From positions 1 to 10,394 of the forward strand of contig NZAF01000150.1 of the NCBI GenBank assembly GCA_002686115.1: a stretch of 10,394 bases of DNA, given 5' to 3'. This document shows positions 1 through 6,749 of the stretch, piece after piece. The first letter of the stretch is position 1. Each line of letters starts with the position of its first letter. Origin of the DNA: Halobacteriovorax sp. (lineage in GTDB: Bacteria > Bdellovibrionota > Bacteriovoracia > Bacteriovoracales > Bacteriovoracaceae). A model generated the notes under the pieces. It was not told where the DNA came from, searched no databases, and was given only the letters and a program-made list of their open reading frames with translations. The translations under genes and the position numbers were made by a program.

Positions 1-80
1 AATGCCCGACTGTGGCATAAGACAAGTGATCATTTATGTATAAATAAGTAGTTAGAGCACGGTTTCGTGTTGTCAGGATT

Positions 81-110
81 TTGAATCAAACCTACAACTT
101 CTTTCATACT
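81..110 (+). promoter_or_regulatory. weak sigma70-like promoter candidate
   Basis: TTGAAT (81-86) and CATACT (105-110) are separated by 18 bases, a sigma70-like arrangement about 75 bases before the ATG of the plus-strand lipoprotein gene. Such matches arise often by chance in AT-rich DNA, so this is only a candidate. Nothing else in 1-184 looks like a gene or a structured RNA. Confidence 0.2.
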
Positions 111-184
111 AAGAAACTAGTAGTTTAAAATCAAATAACAATATTCTCGACCCAGTTCATCTAGTTTGATAGATTTAAATTATT

Positions 185-1096
185 ATGAAAACTTTAGAAA
201 AAGTAGCATTCGTATTATCCTTAATATATCTTAGCTCATGTTCCACTATGGGAAAATTTATGCCTAAACATATTATAAATTTAACGAACTTAAAGGGTGA
301 CTACTACAGTAGGTATAGAGATTTTTTTAATAAATTCTCTCGTTTTTGTAGCATTGAAGAAATAGACGAGTTTCAAAAGCAACTTAATGATGAAGAAAGT
401 AACCAATTATTTAAAGCTAGTAAAGAATTGGAAGCGAAGATTATTAAAATATCAGAATTAATAGAGAATAAATTAAATATATCCCCTAAAAACATTGAAG
501 TTATTTTACTGAAGGGATGTGGAAAAACTGATGCTTTCGCTCTTTCCGGAGAAATGAATTATGTTTTTTTCGATCTCAATACTTTATTAAAACAAGGGCG
601 CCTAAACTCTATTCCTGATAGCTTTGTAGCCCATGAACTTATTCATGGCTATCATTTAATGTTCTCATCTGAGTTTGATCCGGTAAAGTACAAAAGTAAA
701 GAAGATAAGCTTTTAAAATATATGCTGACTGAAGGTTTTGCGACTTTTGCTTCACAGTTTATAACAGGAGAATCAAAGGCTTTAGTTTTTTGGGGAGATA
801 TTCTTAGTCAGGACGAATATAAAAGCTGGGTTCTATTTTCAAAAGAAAACAAGAAGGGGTTTTCCAAAAGAATTAACGATTATTTATTTCAAGATAAGTC
901 TGATAAAAAACTTATTCAAGACCTTTTCTATGTATTTGAAATGAAAGATCTCTCTAAAAAAAGGTCTGGTTATTTTTATGGATACGAAATAGTAAAAGAG
1001 TTCTTTAAAGAAAATAAGCTATCATTTAATTTCACGTATTCAGAACTTAGAGGACATGCCTTGAGTTATTTTGGACTCAAAGACCTTAAGAAATAG
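185..1096 (+). CDS. predicted zinc metalloprotease lipoprotein (DUF2268-like gluzincin)
   Basis: A 303-residue protein with a lipoprotein signal: a basic start, a hydrophobic stretch, then the lipobox LSSC with the lipid-bearing Cys at residue 19 and Ser at +2. This predicts membrane anchoring facing the periplasm or outer surface. The mature part holds HELIH at 150-154 (zinc ligands H150 and H154, catalytic E151). A TEG at 182-184 puts a likely third ligand, E183, 29 residues later, as in gluzincins. A GYFYGYEIV stretch at 262-270 resembles the C-terminal GY..GY signature of DUF2268 putative Zn proteases. Substrate and process are unknown. The ATG at 185 is chosen because it gives the complete signal peptide, although no clear Shine-Dalgarno precedes it. 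The gene stands alone, opposes the lpx operon, and looks more AT-rich than the operon by spot counts, so recent acquisition is possible. The protease call rests on motifs only. Confidence 0.72.
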   Translation: MKTLEKVAFVLSLIYLSSCSTMGKFMPKHIINLTNLKGDYYSRYRDFFNKFSRFCSIEEIDEFQKQLNDEESNQLFKASKELEAKIIKISELIENKLNISPKNIEVILLKGCGKTDAFALSGEMNYVFFDLNTLLKQGRLNSIPDSFVAHELIHGYHLMFSSEFDPVKYKSKEDKLLKYMLTEGFATFASQFITGESKALVFWGDILSQDEYKSWVLFSKENKKGFSKRINDYLFQDKSDKKLIQDLFYVFEMKDLSKKRSGYFYGYEIVKEFFKENKLSFNFTYSELRGHALSYFGLKDLKK

Positions 1097-1306
1097 TATT
1101 TAACACTAGAGCGTTATTCAATAAAGATTAAGTTTCTCTTTTAGTTGGTAGATTGGACAACCTATCAATCAAAATAAACTATTGAAATCAAAGTGTTTTA
1201 CAGTATGGACATTATTCAATTTATCGGTTTTGTGTTTAACAAATAAAATCGTCCTATACAAAAGTCATTCTCTCGAAGTTAGTCAATTCATATGGAAACT
1301 TAATTC

Positions 1307-1321
1307 TTGGTTACTAACCAA
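1307..1321 (-). terminator. small hairpin across the glycosyltransferase stop codon
   Basis: TTGGTT-ACT-AACCAA is a perfect 6-bp inverted repeat with a 3-base loop, and the TAG stop of the minus-strand gene lies at its loop. It could mark the 3' end of the operon transcript. However, the stem is AT-rich and no T-run follows on the minus strand, so it is a poor intrinsic terminator. Confidence 0.2.
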
Positions 1322-2456
1322 AGAAACGTTGTCTTTTAATTAATTGAATTTCGTAGTTTTTTAAAAGTTTTTCACGATAGAAATTCAAGCCATGTTCATT
1401 TAGAACAGGCTCTTTAATACTCTTAGCTTCAGAGGTTGCCCCATCAAAATTTAATATGACAGACTCTATTTTATCTCGAAGCTCTCTAGAGTCATTTGTC
1501 ATATATGTTGAAACAGCTTTCCCGTAACTAGTTAGTAATTCTTCTGTTGCAGCATTTCTATTTGCGATGATCGGAATACCTTTTAAAAGAGCTGTAATTG
1601 TATAATCTTCAAGAGGTAGAGGGGTTGCATAGCTCATCCAAACGTCTGCACTAATATCAGAGACTTGAATATCATCATGAAAGTGTAAAAAACTTCGTAG
1701 CTTAAATTCATCAGCAATTGCTTCAATTTCAGTTCTAAGGACGTTCTCACTCCACTTTTTAGAAGTATATAAGTGTAAGTGACAGCTCTTTGTAAGAGAG
1801 CGTTTTAGATTGATTGACCATATTGAATTAAGGCAGGTTTTTATATCATCTAGTTCTGTTTGATCTTCATTAACAAAGATACCTAAATTCCAGACATTTT
1901 CATCAAGGTTATTAGCTTTAGACTTTATTGAGGTTTCATCAAGCCCAAGACCAGAGAAGTATATCTTTCTCTCGGGCACAACAAGATGATCACTTACACT
2001 ATCTACCATCTCTTTTACTGGAATATAGACAAGATCAACTCTCGACATTAAAGACTTAAACCAATACTCACGGTAATTCTTTAAAACTTGTTCACTGGCC
2101 GTAAAAAAGAGAGCGACTCTAGGATTACGTCTTAAAAAGTATGAAGTCGGCCATACAAAATTTAAATCATAACAGTGAACCACGTTTATATCTAAGCGTT
2201 CAATCGTTTCTTTAAGGATTGAAAGTTTGTACCATTTTATAAACTTAAGGTGTGTTCCAGCTTTATGATAAATGCAATCAAAGCCATAAGACTTTGCTTT
2301 TAAATCTAGTAAAGAGTTTTTTAAACAAAAGATAAAAACGTTATGGCCTACATCTTTTAAGATCTTAGCATCCCTTAGAATCATTCTTTCTTTGGTTCCA
2401 AAACAAAGAGAAGAAGAAAGATAGAGTATATTTTGCTGATTGCGTAGGATGTCCAA
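1314..2456 (-). CDS. GT-B (GT4-like) glycosyltransferase
   Basis: About 380 residues from a TTG start. The N-terminal half looks like a GT-B acceptor domain: a beta strand NILYLSSSL near residue 9, then RDAKILKDVGHNVFIF and NVVHCYD near residues 91-97. The C-terminal half has the donor-side pattern of GT4 enzymes, ADVWMSYATPLPLEDYTITA followed by LLKGIPIIANRNAATEELL (about residues 270-308). The second Glu of the usual E-x7-E motif seems replaced (TALLKG where EALLKG is common). It is probably cytoplasmic or membrane-associated and adds a sugar to lipid A, LPS core or another envelope glycan; donor and acceptor cannot be read from the sequence. The frame is open upstream to another TTG at 2522, but that would overlap the preceding gene by 65 bases. 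TTG 2456 follows that gene's TAA by one base and has AGG 8 bases upstream. The first ATG, 24 codons later, would remove the first strand. It is the last gene of the operon. Confidence 0.82.
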   Translation of the reverse strand: MDILRNQQNILYLSSSLCFGTKERMILRDAKILKDVGHNVFIFCLKNSLLDLKAKSYGFDCIYHKAGTHLKFIKWYKLSILKETIERLDINVVHCYDLNFVWPTSYFLRRNPRVALFFTASEQVLKNYREYWFKSLMSRVDLVYIPVKEMVDSVSDHLVVPERKIYFSGLGLDETSIKSKANNLDENVWNLGIFVNEDQTELDDIKTCLNSIWSINLKRSLTKSCHLHLYTSKKWSENVLRTEIEAIADEFKLRSFLHFHDDIQVSDISADVWMSYATPLPLEDYTITALLKGIPIIANRNAATEELLTSYGKAVSTYMTNDSRELRDKIESVILNFDGATSEAKSIKEPVLNEHGLNFYREKLLKNYEIQLIKRQRFFG

Positions 2457-2457
2457 C

Positions 2458-3588
2458 TTACTTACCTGGCCTATAATCGATAAGCTCGCCTTTAACAGAG
2501 CCGATCTTAACCTTTGCCTCAAACTTTAAAAGTCTTTTTAAAGAATCTTTAGAGAACCAAAAGACAATATCTCCACGTTTCTTTAAAACCCCAGGAAATT
2601 GTGTAACAGCTTTAACTTTAAAGGTCTCTACATCTTGTCCAAGAATTTCAATCTTCTCTGTGCCGACAACCTCCGCTTTTAAAAGCCAAACCTTTGTCCG
2701 TGTCACCATAGGAAAACCAAACTTATATCCCACCTTAAGAGGTAGTCCTCTCACAAAAAAGAGTGCAGAAAAAGAGTCCGTAAAGAAGCGTGGAATATAC
2801 TTCTCTTCACTCTTCTCTTTTACTTTACCTTCTTTAAGTCTTTTATAATAAAAATATGTTTTTAACTCTTTTTCATCAAATAATTGGACATCATCAACGT
2901 TTTGTCCGGACTCTCTTTGGCGCATTTCATATTTTATTGGAAAAAAGTTTTCCTTAGATATATAAGTTGTCAGCGTATTATTTAATTTATAAATATTTTC
3001 AAAGTATTCTGCAGACTCCATTTTTGCTTTTAGCATAAAGGCATCTTTACCTGCGACTTCTAAGTCATCGACGATTTCAATAGTTGCAGTTCCTGCCCTA
3101 AAAATTGTCCAAGAGATATCAAAAGTAAACTTCTCTCCTGAGTAGTATTTCTTATTTTGACTCTCCCAGAATTTTTCATATCTTTTATTATATTTCTTAA
3201 AAGCTTCTGGGTAGTCGTCTCTTTTCCAAGGAACAATGAATTCTTCCTGAGGCTTCTGAACTACCTCTTCTTTCTTTGAGAGTTTTTTTTCTTCAGGCTT
3301 CTCTTTTATTACTTTCTTCTCTACTTCTTTTTGAATGACTTTTTTTTCTTCTTTTGATTTTATCGATGGTTTTAGTGTTTTCTCTTTATGATTAGCAGAC
3401 TCATTTGGAGCATCATCACTATCTTCTTTTTTTTGCTTATCTTTTTTTACAATAGAAAATTGTTTGATTTTGCCTTTTTTTAGCTTAAAAACTTTTTCGA
3501 TATCGACTTCAGTTCCAGGATCTTCAAGAACATTCTTTCCTGCACAACTAATTATTAAAAAGAGTATTAGATATAAAAAGTTTTTCAT
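2458..3588 (-). CDS. lipoprotein with charged linker and DUF3108-type C-terminal domain
   Basis: 376 residues. The N-terminus MKNFLYLILFLIISCAG is a lipoprotein signal with the lipidated Cys at residue 15. Residues about 45-112 are a low-complexity Lys/Glu-rich linker, probably extended or coiled and able to span part of the periplasm. From about residue 139 to the end is a beta-rich domain with features of DUF3108: GEKFTFDISWTIFRAGTATI near 151-170, then strands with VGYKFGFP, IEILGQDVETFKV and FWFSKDSLKRLLKFEAKV. DUF3108 proteins are envelope proteins of unknown function. The start at 3588 is preferred over an in-frame ATG at 3615 that overlaps the lpxK stop as ATGA: 3588 has AAGGA four bases upstream and begins exactly at the signal peptide. 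Its position between lpxK and a glycosyltransferase suggests a role in outer-membrane or LPS biogenesis, which is inference. The coding strand of the linker has several runs of seven or eight A. Confidence 0.8.
   Translation of the reverse strand: MKNFLYLILFLIISCAGKNVLEDPGTEVDIEKVFKLKKGKIKQFSIVKKDKQKKEDSDDAPNESANHKEKTLKPSIKSKEEKKVIQKEVEKKVIKEKPEEKKLSKKEEVVQKPQEEFIVPWKRDDYPEAFKKYNKRYEKFWESQNKKYYSGEKFTFDISWTIFRAGTATIEIVDDLEVAGKDAFMLKAKMESAEYFENIYKLNNTLTTYISKENFFPIKYEMRQRESGQNVDDVQLFDEKELKTYFYYKRLKEGKVKEKSEEKYIPRFFTDSFSALFFVRGLPLKVGYKFGFPMVTRTKVWLLKAEVVGTEKIEILGQDVETFKVKAVTQFPGVLKKRGDIVFWFSKDSLKRLLKFEAKVKIGSVKGELIDYRPGK
2465..2467 (-). promoter_or_regulatory. ribosome-binding site deciding a TTG start
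   Basis: AGG on the minus strand lies 8 bases before the TTG at 2456 and inside the last codons of the upstream lipoprotein gene. This supports translational coupling and the TTG start of the glycosyltransferase. Confidence 0.45.
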
Positions 3589-3592
3589 TTTA

Positions 3593-3597
3593 TCCTT
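3593..3597 (-). promoter_or_regulatory. ribosome-binding site deciding the lipoprotein start
   Basis: AAGGA on the minus strand, four bases before the ATG at 3588. The alternative ATG at 3615 has no spaced purine-rich site, so this site and the signal peptide both favour 3588. Confidence 0.6.
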
Positions 3598-3611
3598 ATA
3601 AAGTTTAGAGA

Positions 3612-4673
3612 TCATCTCTTAACTACAGAGTCTACGAGATCTTTAATCTCTCTTTCCCCTTCTTCAAATACTATATTAATATCAATATATAGTATTTCTA
3701 GGCTTTGACTCACTTTCCTTATTTTAACAATATCTTTTTCTGTCGTTAACAAGTATAACTTTTCCTTCTTCGAGACGCTGAGTAGTTGCTCAATTTCCTC
3801 AGATGTATAAAAATGATGATCTGGATAAAAATACTCTGCTTTAACAACTGCTCCTAAACTCTCAAGTAGCCCAGTAAAGCTATTTGGTGATGCAATTCCC
3901 GTCACGGCCATGACATTTTTGCCACTTAGTTCAGAAACTTCTAACACATTTTGATAAGCAATATTCTTGACACTATTAGGTACGTATTTGATTTTTGCTA
4001 ATGGTACATCAACAAGACAATACTTCTTTAACATCTTTTCTAGTTTATTAAGATGCTCTAGTGACACAAGGTCCACACGCCCAAGAATAATTGCATCAGC
4101 ATCTTTCAAGGCTGTTAATCCCTCTCTTAAATATCCTGTTGGTGGGGCTGAATACTGTTCAAGAGGTAAGGTCGCATCAAACAAAACAAAATTAAGATTT
4201 CTAGCAACTTTCAAATGTTGATGACCATCATCTAATAGTACAATATCAGGTTTCTCTTCTTCAAAGTAATAACGTAGATTTTGACTACGGTCTCGACCAA
4301 CAACGACTGATGAATCTTTTAAATGTCGGCAGATGACTAATGCCTCATCACCATACTCATATGGATTATAACTTAAAATATTCTTTGACCTTATGATCCC
4401 ACTTTTCTTCTCTAATTTACCTTTATAGCCACGAGTTAGTACCATGACTCTCTTATTCTTATCATTAAGGTACTTGCCTAGCCAAAGAGTAAAAGGAGTC
4501 TTCCCTGTTCCACCTAATGCTAAATTCCCAATACTAATAACAGGGACTTTAAAATTATTCTGCTTAAAATAACCAACATCATATAAGAATCTTCTAAGTC
4601 GATAAACCATCTCCCAAAGAATACTAATGGGATAGAATATTCTTAAGAATGGACGCACAAGTTTAAGATTCAT
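3612..4673 (-). CDS. lpxK: tetraacyldisaccharide 4'-kinase LpxK
   Basis: Transfers the gamma-phosphate of ATP to the 4' position of the lipid A disaccharide precursor at the inner face of the cytoplasmic membrane. At 353 residues it is close to the family's usual length. The N-terminus (residues 1-35) is hydrophobic and basic, fitting the membrane-associated helix of LpxK. The Walker A loop is GNLALGGTGKTP at 49-60. RGYKG begins at 81, GDEA at 108, and DDGHQH at 148-153 is the family's DDG.Q signature. YPDHHFY at 283-289 and TTEKD at 310-314 match the conserved C-terminal motifs. All key residues appear intact. The ATG overlaps the end of lpxB by 11 bases and is preceded by GAGGAGG, so translation is probably coupled. 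The TGA stop overlaps an ATG that opens the downstream frame. Confidence 0.96.
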   Translation of the reverse strand: MNLKLVRPFLRIFYPISILWEMVYRLRRFLYDVGYFKQNNFKVPVISIGNLALGGTGKTPFTLWLGKYLNDKNKRVMVLTRGYKGKLEKKSGIIRSKNILSYNPYEYGDEALVICRHLKDSSVVVGRDRSQNLRYYFEEEKPDIVLLDDGHQHLKVARNLNFVLFDATLPLEQYSAPPTGYLREGLTALKDADAIILGRVDLVSLEHLNKLEKMLKKYCLVDVPLAKIKYVPNSVKNIAYQNVLEVSELSGKNVMAVTGIASPNSFTGLLESLGAVVKAEYFYPDHHFYTSEEIEQLLSVSKKEKLYLLTTEKDIVKIRKVSQSLEILYIDINIVFEEGEREIKDLVDSVVKR

Positions 4674-5805
4674 ATGCCTCCTCTACTTTATTTAAAAGTG
4701 TTGCCGGCACATCGATATCATCTCCGCTAATAAGTTTTAACGTATGATTAAGTGTCTTAACTTTATCTTGGTAATAACTAGGCTCACTAAGTAATTTATC
4801 AAGTTCTTTTTCAACATTAAAAGAAGAGAATCTTTCTGCGATAAGTTCTTTAAAGACTTCTCTTTCATGGACGATATTGGCCAAGGAGATAAAACCACGA
4901 TAAGAAATAAAATTTTCATAGATAAAAGTATTTAAAAGACCACCAGCATAACCGACGATAGTTGGAAGTGAAAAAAGTGCTGTTGCCAAAGTAACAGTTC
5001 CACTTGCGGCTAAACAGATGTGTGATTTTTTCATTGCTGTGACAAGATCATCATCACTAAAAATTTCATCAAAGTATGATAAGTAAGGTTTAAATAATTC
5101 AACATTAACACTCTTAGACTGTACGAGAATAAGTCTTATCTCAATTCCCTTAGATTTCTGTTGTTTTAAAGCTGCATTCATAAAAACAGGTAAGATTCTT
5201 TTAACCTCATTGTCTCTACTTCCTGGCAAGACTAAGAGATTTACTGGTGAGTCACTAGAAATAGTTTCTTCACGCCTATAATCTTTAAGATATTTTTCAT
5301 AATGAAATTTTAATGGATGATTTACCGATATAGTCTTTGAGACTCCTCTTTCTTGAAACCATCTTTTTTCAAATGGAATAATACAATACAAAGTATCAAC
5401 ATATCTTGCGAGATTCTTTGTTCTCCATGACTTCCACGCCCATGCTTGAGGAGCGACATAGTATTGAACATTAACGCCTAAATGAAATAGTTTTTCAGCA
5501 AGCTTTAAATTAAACGTTTGGAAGTCTATTAAGATAGCAGAGCGACACTGATAATCTTTTACTTTTTCTAAAATTACTTTTGATGAATTTAAATAAAAAG
5601 GTAACTTCGATACCGCTTCCGAGACCCCCCATGTAGAAAATTCATCTAAGTGAAAGAGTATTTCCACTCCTTCATTTTTTAAACTATCTCCACCAACACC
5701 AAAAAAGTGTAGTTCAGGTTTTTTTGCCTTCATTTCAGTGATAAAGCTCATAGCGTGTTCTTCACCTGACTTTTCACCAGCAATAATAAGACAAGTCTCT
5801 TTCAT
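4663..5805 (-). CDS. lpxB: lipid-A-disaccharide synthase LpxB
   Basis: Condenses UDP-2,3-diacylglucosamine (or its diamino analogue) with 2,3-diacyl-GlcN-1-phosphate (lipid X) to give the lipid A disaccharide; a peripheral inner-membrane GT-B enzyme of family GT19. It has 380 residues, against 382 in E. coli. Motifs: AGEKSGE at 9-15 (usually AGE.SGD), FGVGG at 35-39, IDFQTFN at 93-99 (usual form IDxPdFN, with the essential Asp as D94), YYVAPQAWAW at 115-124, LPGSRDNEV at 193-201 with R197 in the conserved Arg position, and ISLANI at 306-311 with N310. It is a somewhat divergent member: the usually conserved Glu after SGTxTL is Ala274. The ATG at 5805 starts the characteristic N-terminal strand; an upstream in-frame TTG at 5835 would lie inside the preceding gene. 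AAGGA sits 11 bases before the ATG, and the preceding stop is one base away. Confidence 0.94.
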   Translation of the reverse strand: MKETCLIIAGEKSGEEHAMSFITEMKAKKPELHFFGVGGDSLKNEGVEILFHLDEFSTWGVSEAVSKLPFYLNSSKVILEKVKDYQCRSAILIDFQTFNLKLAEKLFHLGVNVQYYVAPQAWAWKSWRTKNLARYVDTLYCIIPFEKRWFQERGVSKTISVNHPLKFHYEKYLKDYRREETISSDSPVNLLVLPGSRDNEVKRILPVFMNAALKQQKSKGIEIRLILVQSKSVNVELFKPYLSYFDEIFSDDDLVTAMKKSHICLAASGTVTLATALFSLPTIVGYAGGLLNTFIYENFISYRGFISLANIVHEREVFKELIAERFSSFNVEKELDKLLSEPSYYQDKVKTLNHTLKLISGDDIDVPATLLNKVEEAYES

Positions 5806-5806
5806 C

Positions 5807-6721
5807 CTATTCAATATCCTTCTTGATAAGATCAATCACTCTCATAGCATTTATACCATCATCAAGACTTACAAAGACATCTGCCTTATTTTTAATTGAG
5901 TCATAAAACTTCTCTTGCTCAATGAATAAATGATCTCTTCTCTCATATGTTTCTTTTTTGACTTGTTGTACATTCTTGTCATCAAGAGAGTCTGATGAGA
6001 GAACCTCAAGATTCAGTAAATCAAATTTTAAGTCCCCTTGAGTTCCATGAATCTTAATTTCTCTTTTTTCATCAACGTCTGACCTTGAAGCTTCAATGAA
6101 TACACTTCTTTCATCATATATGAGCTCAGCTAAGCAGTAATCATAATTATCAGTATAAATCTTATATGCTTTTGCTCTTACATCATTTGGAACACCATAC
6201 AAGAGTAGGGCCAAATCAATGTCATGAATCATAAGATCTTCAATAACACTTACATCAGATGCTCTTCCCTTATAAGATGAAACTCGTATAAGATTCACAA
6301 CCTTTGCGTTATCAATAATCGACTTATAACTTTCAAGATTTTCAAAAATCTTATGGCATCTTTCACTGTGACCAACTTGAATAACATTTTCTGGTGCTGA
6401 TAATTTTTTTAGTTCCAATGCCTGATCTAATGTTTCGGTGACTGGCTTTTCACAAAAGAGATGCTTCTTTGCTTTTAATACCTTTGAACTAATTTCATAA
6501 TGATACTTTGTTGGTGTGACGACGAGAACAGCATCAACTTCATCAAGTATCTCTTCTAAGGAAGATACAACTTTAGCATTTGGAAATTTACTAGCTGCCT
6601 GGTCTCTATTATCTTCCAATGGATCAACAATTGCATACAGCTCTTCTAGTGTGTTGGCTTTTTCAGCATGCCACTTACCGAGGTGTCCATACCCAACAAG
6701 GGCTATCTTTAATTTGCTCAT
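5807..6721 (-). CDS. Gfo/Idh/MocA oxidoreductase, GnnA-like (putative UDP-GlcNAc 3-dehydrogenase)
   Basis: 304 residues. The N-terminus has a Rossmann dinucleotide-binding fingerprint, VGYGHLGKWH (9-18). CEKPVTETLDQA (90-101) carries the EKP motif whose Lys is typical of the family's active site. VGHSER (116-121) and MIHDIDLALLLYG (164-176) follow, the latter with the HxxD-type catalytic His. The family is NAD(P)-dependent and acts on sugars, often nucleotide sugars. Its place between lpxA and lpxB matches gnnA of Acidithiobacillus ferrooxidans, where GnnA oxidises the 3-OH of UDP-GlcNAc and GnnB transaminates it to the 3-amino sugar used for amide-linked lipid A. No GnnB-like aminotransferase is seen here, so the specific function is inference from context. 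The enzyme is probably cytoplasmic. AAGGA lies six bases before the ATG, 28 bases after the lpxA stop. Confidence 0.85.
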   Translation of the reverse strand: MSKLKIALVGYGHLGKWHAEKANTLEELYAIVDPLEDNRDQAASKFPNAKVVSSLEEILDEVDAVLVVTPTKYHYEISSKVLKAKKHLFCEKPVTETLDQALELKKLSAPENVIQVGHSERCHKIFENLESYKSIIDNAKVVNLIRVSSYKGRASDVSVIEDLMIHDIDLALLLYGVPNDVRAKAYKIYTDNYDYCLAELIYDERSVFIEASRSDVDEKREIKIHGTQGDLKFDLLNLEVLSSDSLDDKNVQQVKKETYERRDHLFIEQEKFYDSIKNKADVFVSLDDGINAMRVIDLIKKDIE

Positions 6722-6749
6722 CTCATATCCTTAATTCACTAAAAAAAGA

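Noticed and set aside
1..51. Open frame from the left edge ending in TAG at 49-51 (last residues KTSDHLCINK), possibly the tail of an upstream gene.
   Set aside because: Only 16 codons are visible, no family is recognisable, and a chance open frame of this length is common.
55..70. CACG-GTTT-CGTG inverted repeat upstream of the lipoprotein gene as an operator.
   Set aside because: Only four perfect pairs; expected by chance.
1145..1168. Imperfect inverted repeat TTGGTAG / CTATCAA in the convergent gap, as a terminator.
   Set aside because: AT-rich, with a 10-base loop and no T-run on either side; an alternative pairing is equally weak.
1094..1170. Possible integron attC site after the lipoprotein gene: ATTTAAC fits RYYYAAC and a weak TAACAC...GCGTTA stem follows.
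   Set aside because: No matching GTTRRRY core was found downstream up to the operon end, and no integrase or second cassette is present.
2660..2848. Plus-strand open frames inside minus-strand genes (here, and at 3967-4221, 6516-6852 and 9390-9638), and one same-strand frame at 4737-4919.
   Set aside because: They are shadows of well-supported genes, with low-complexity translations and no recognisable motifs or ribosome-binding sites.
6741..6747. T7 run on the minus strand just after the lpxA stop, as a terminator tail.
   Set aside because: No stem abuts it; the nearest is a 4-bp GGG/CCC stem more than ten bases upstream, and the next gene follows after 28 bases with a good ribosome-binding site.
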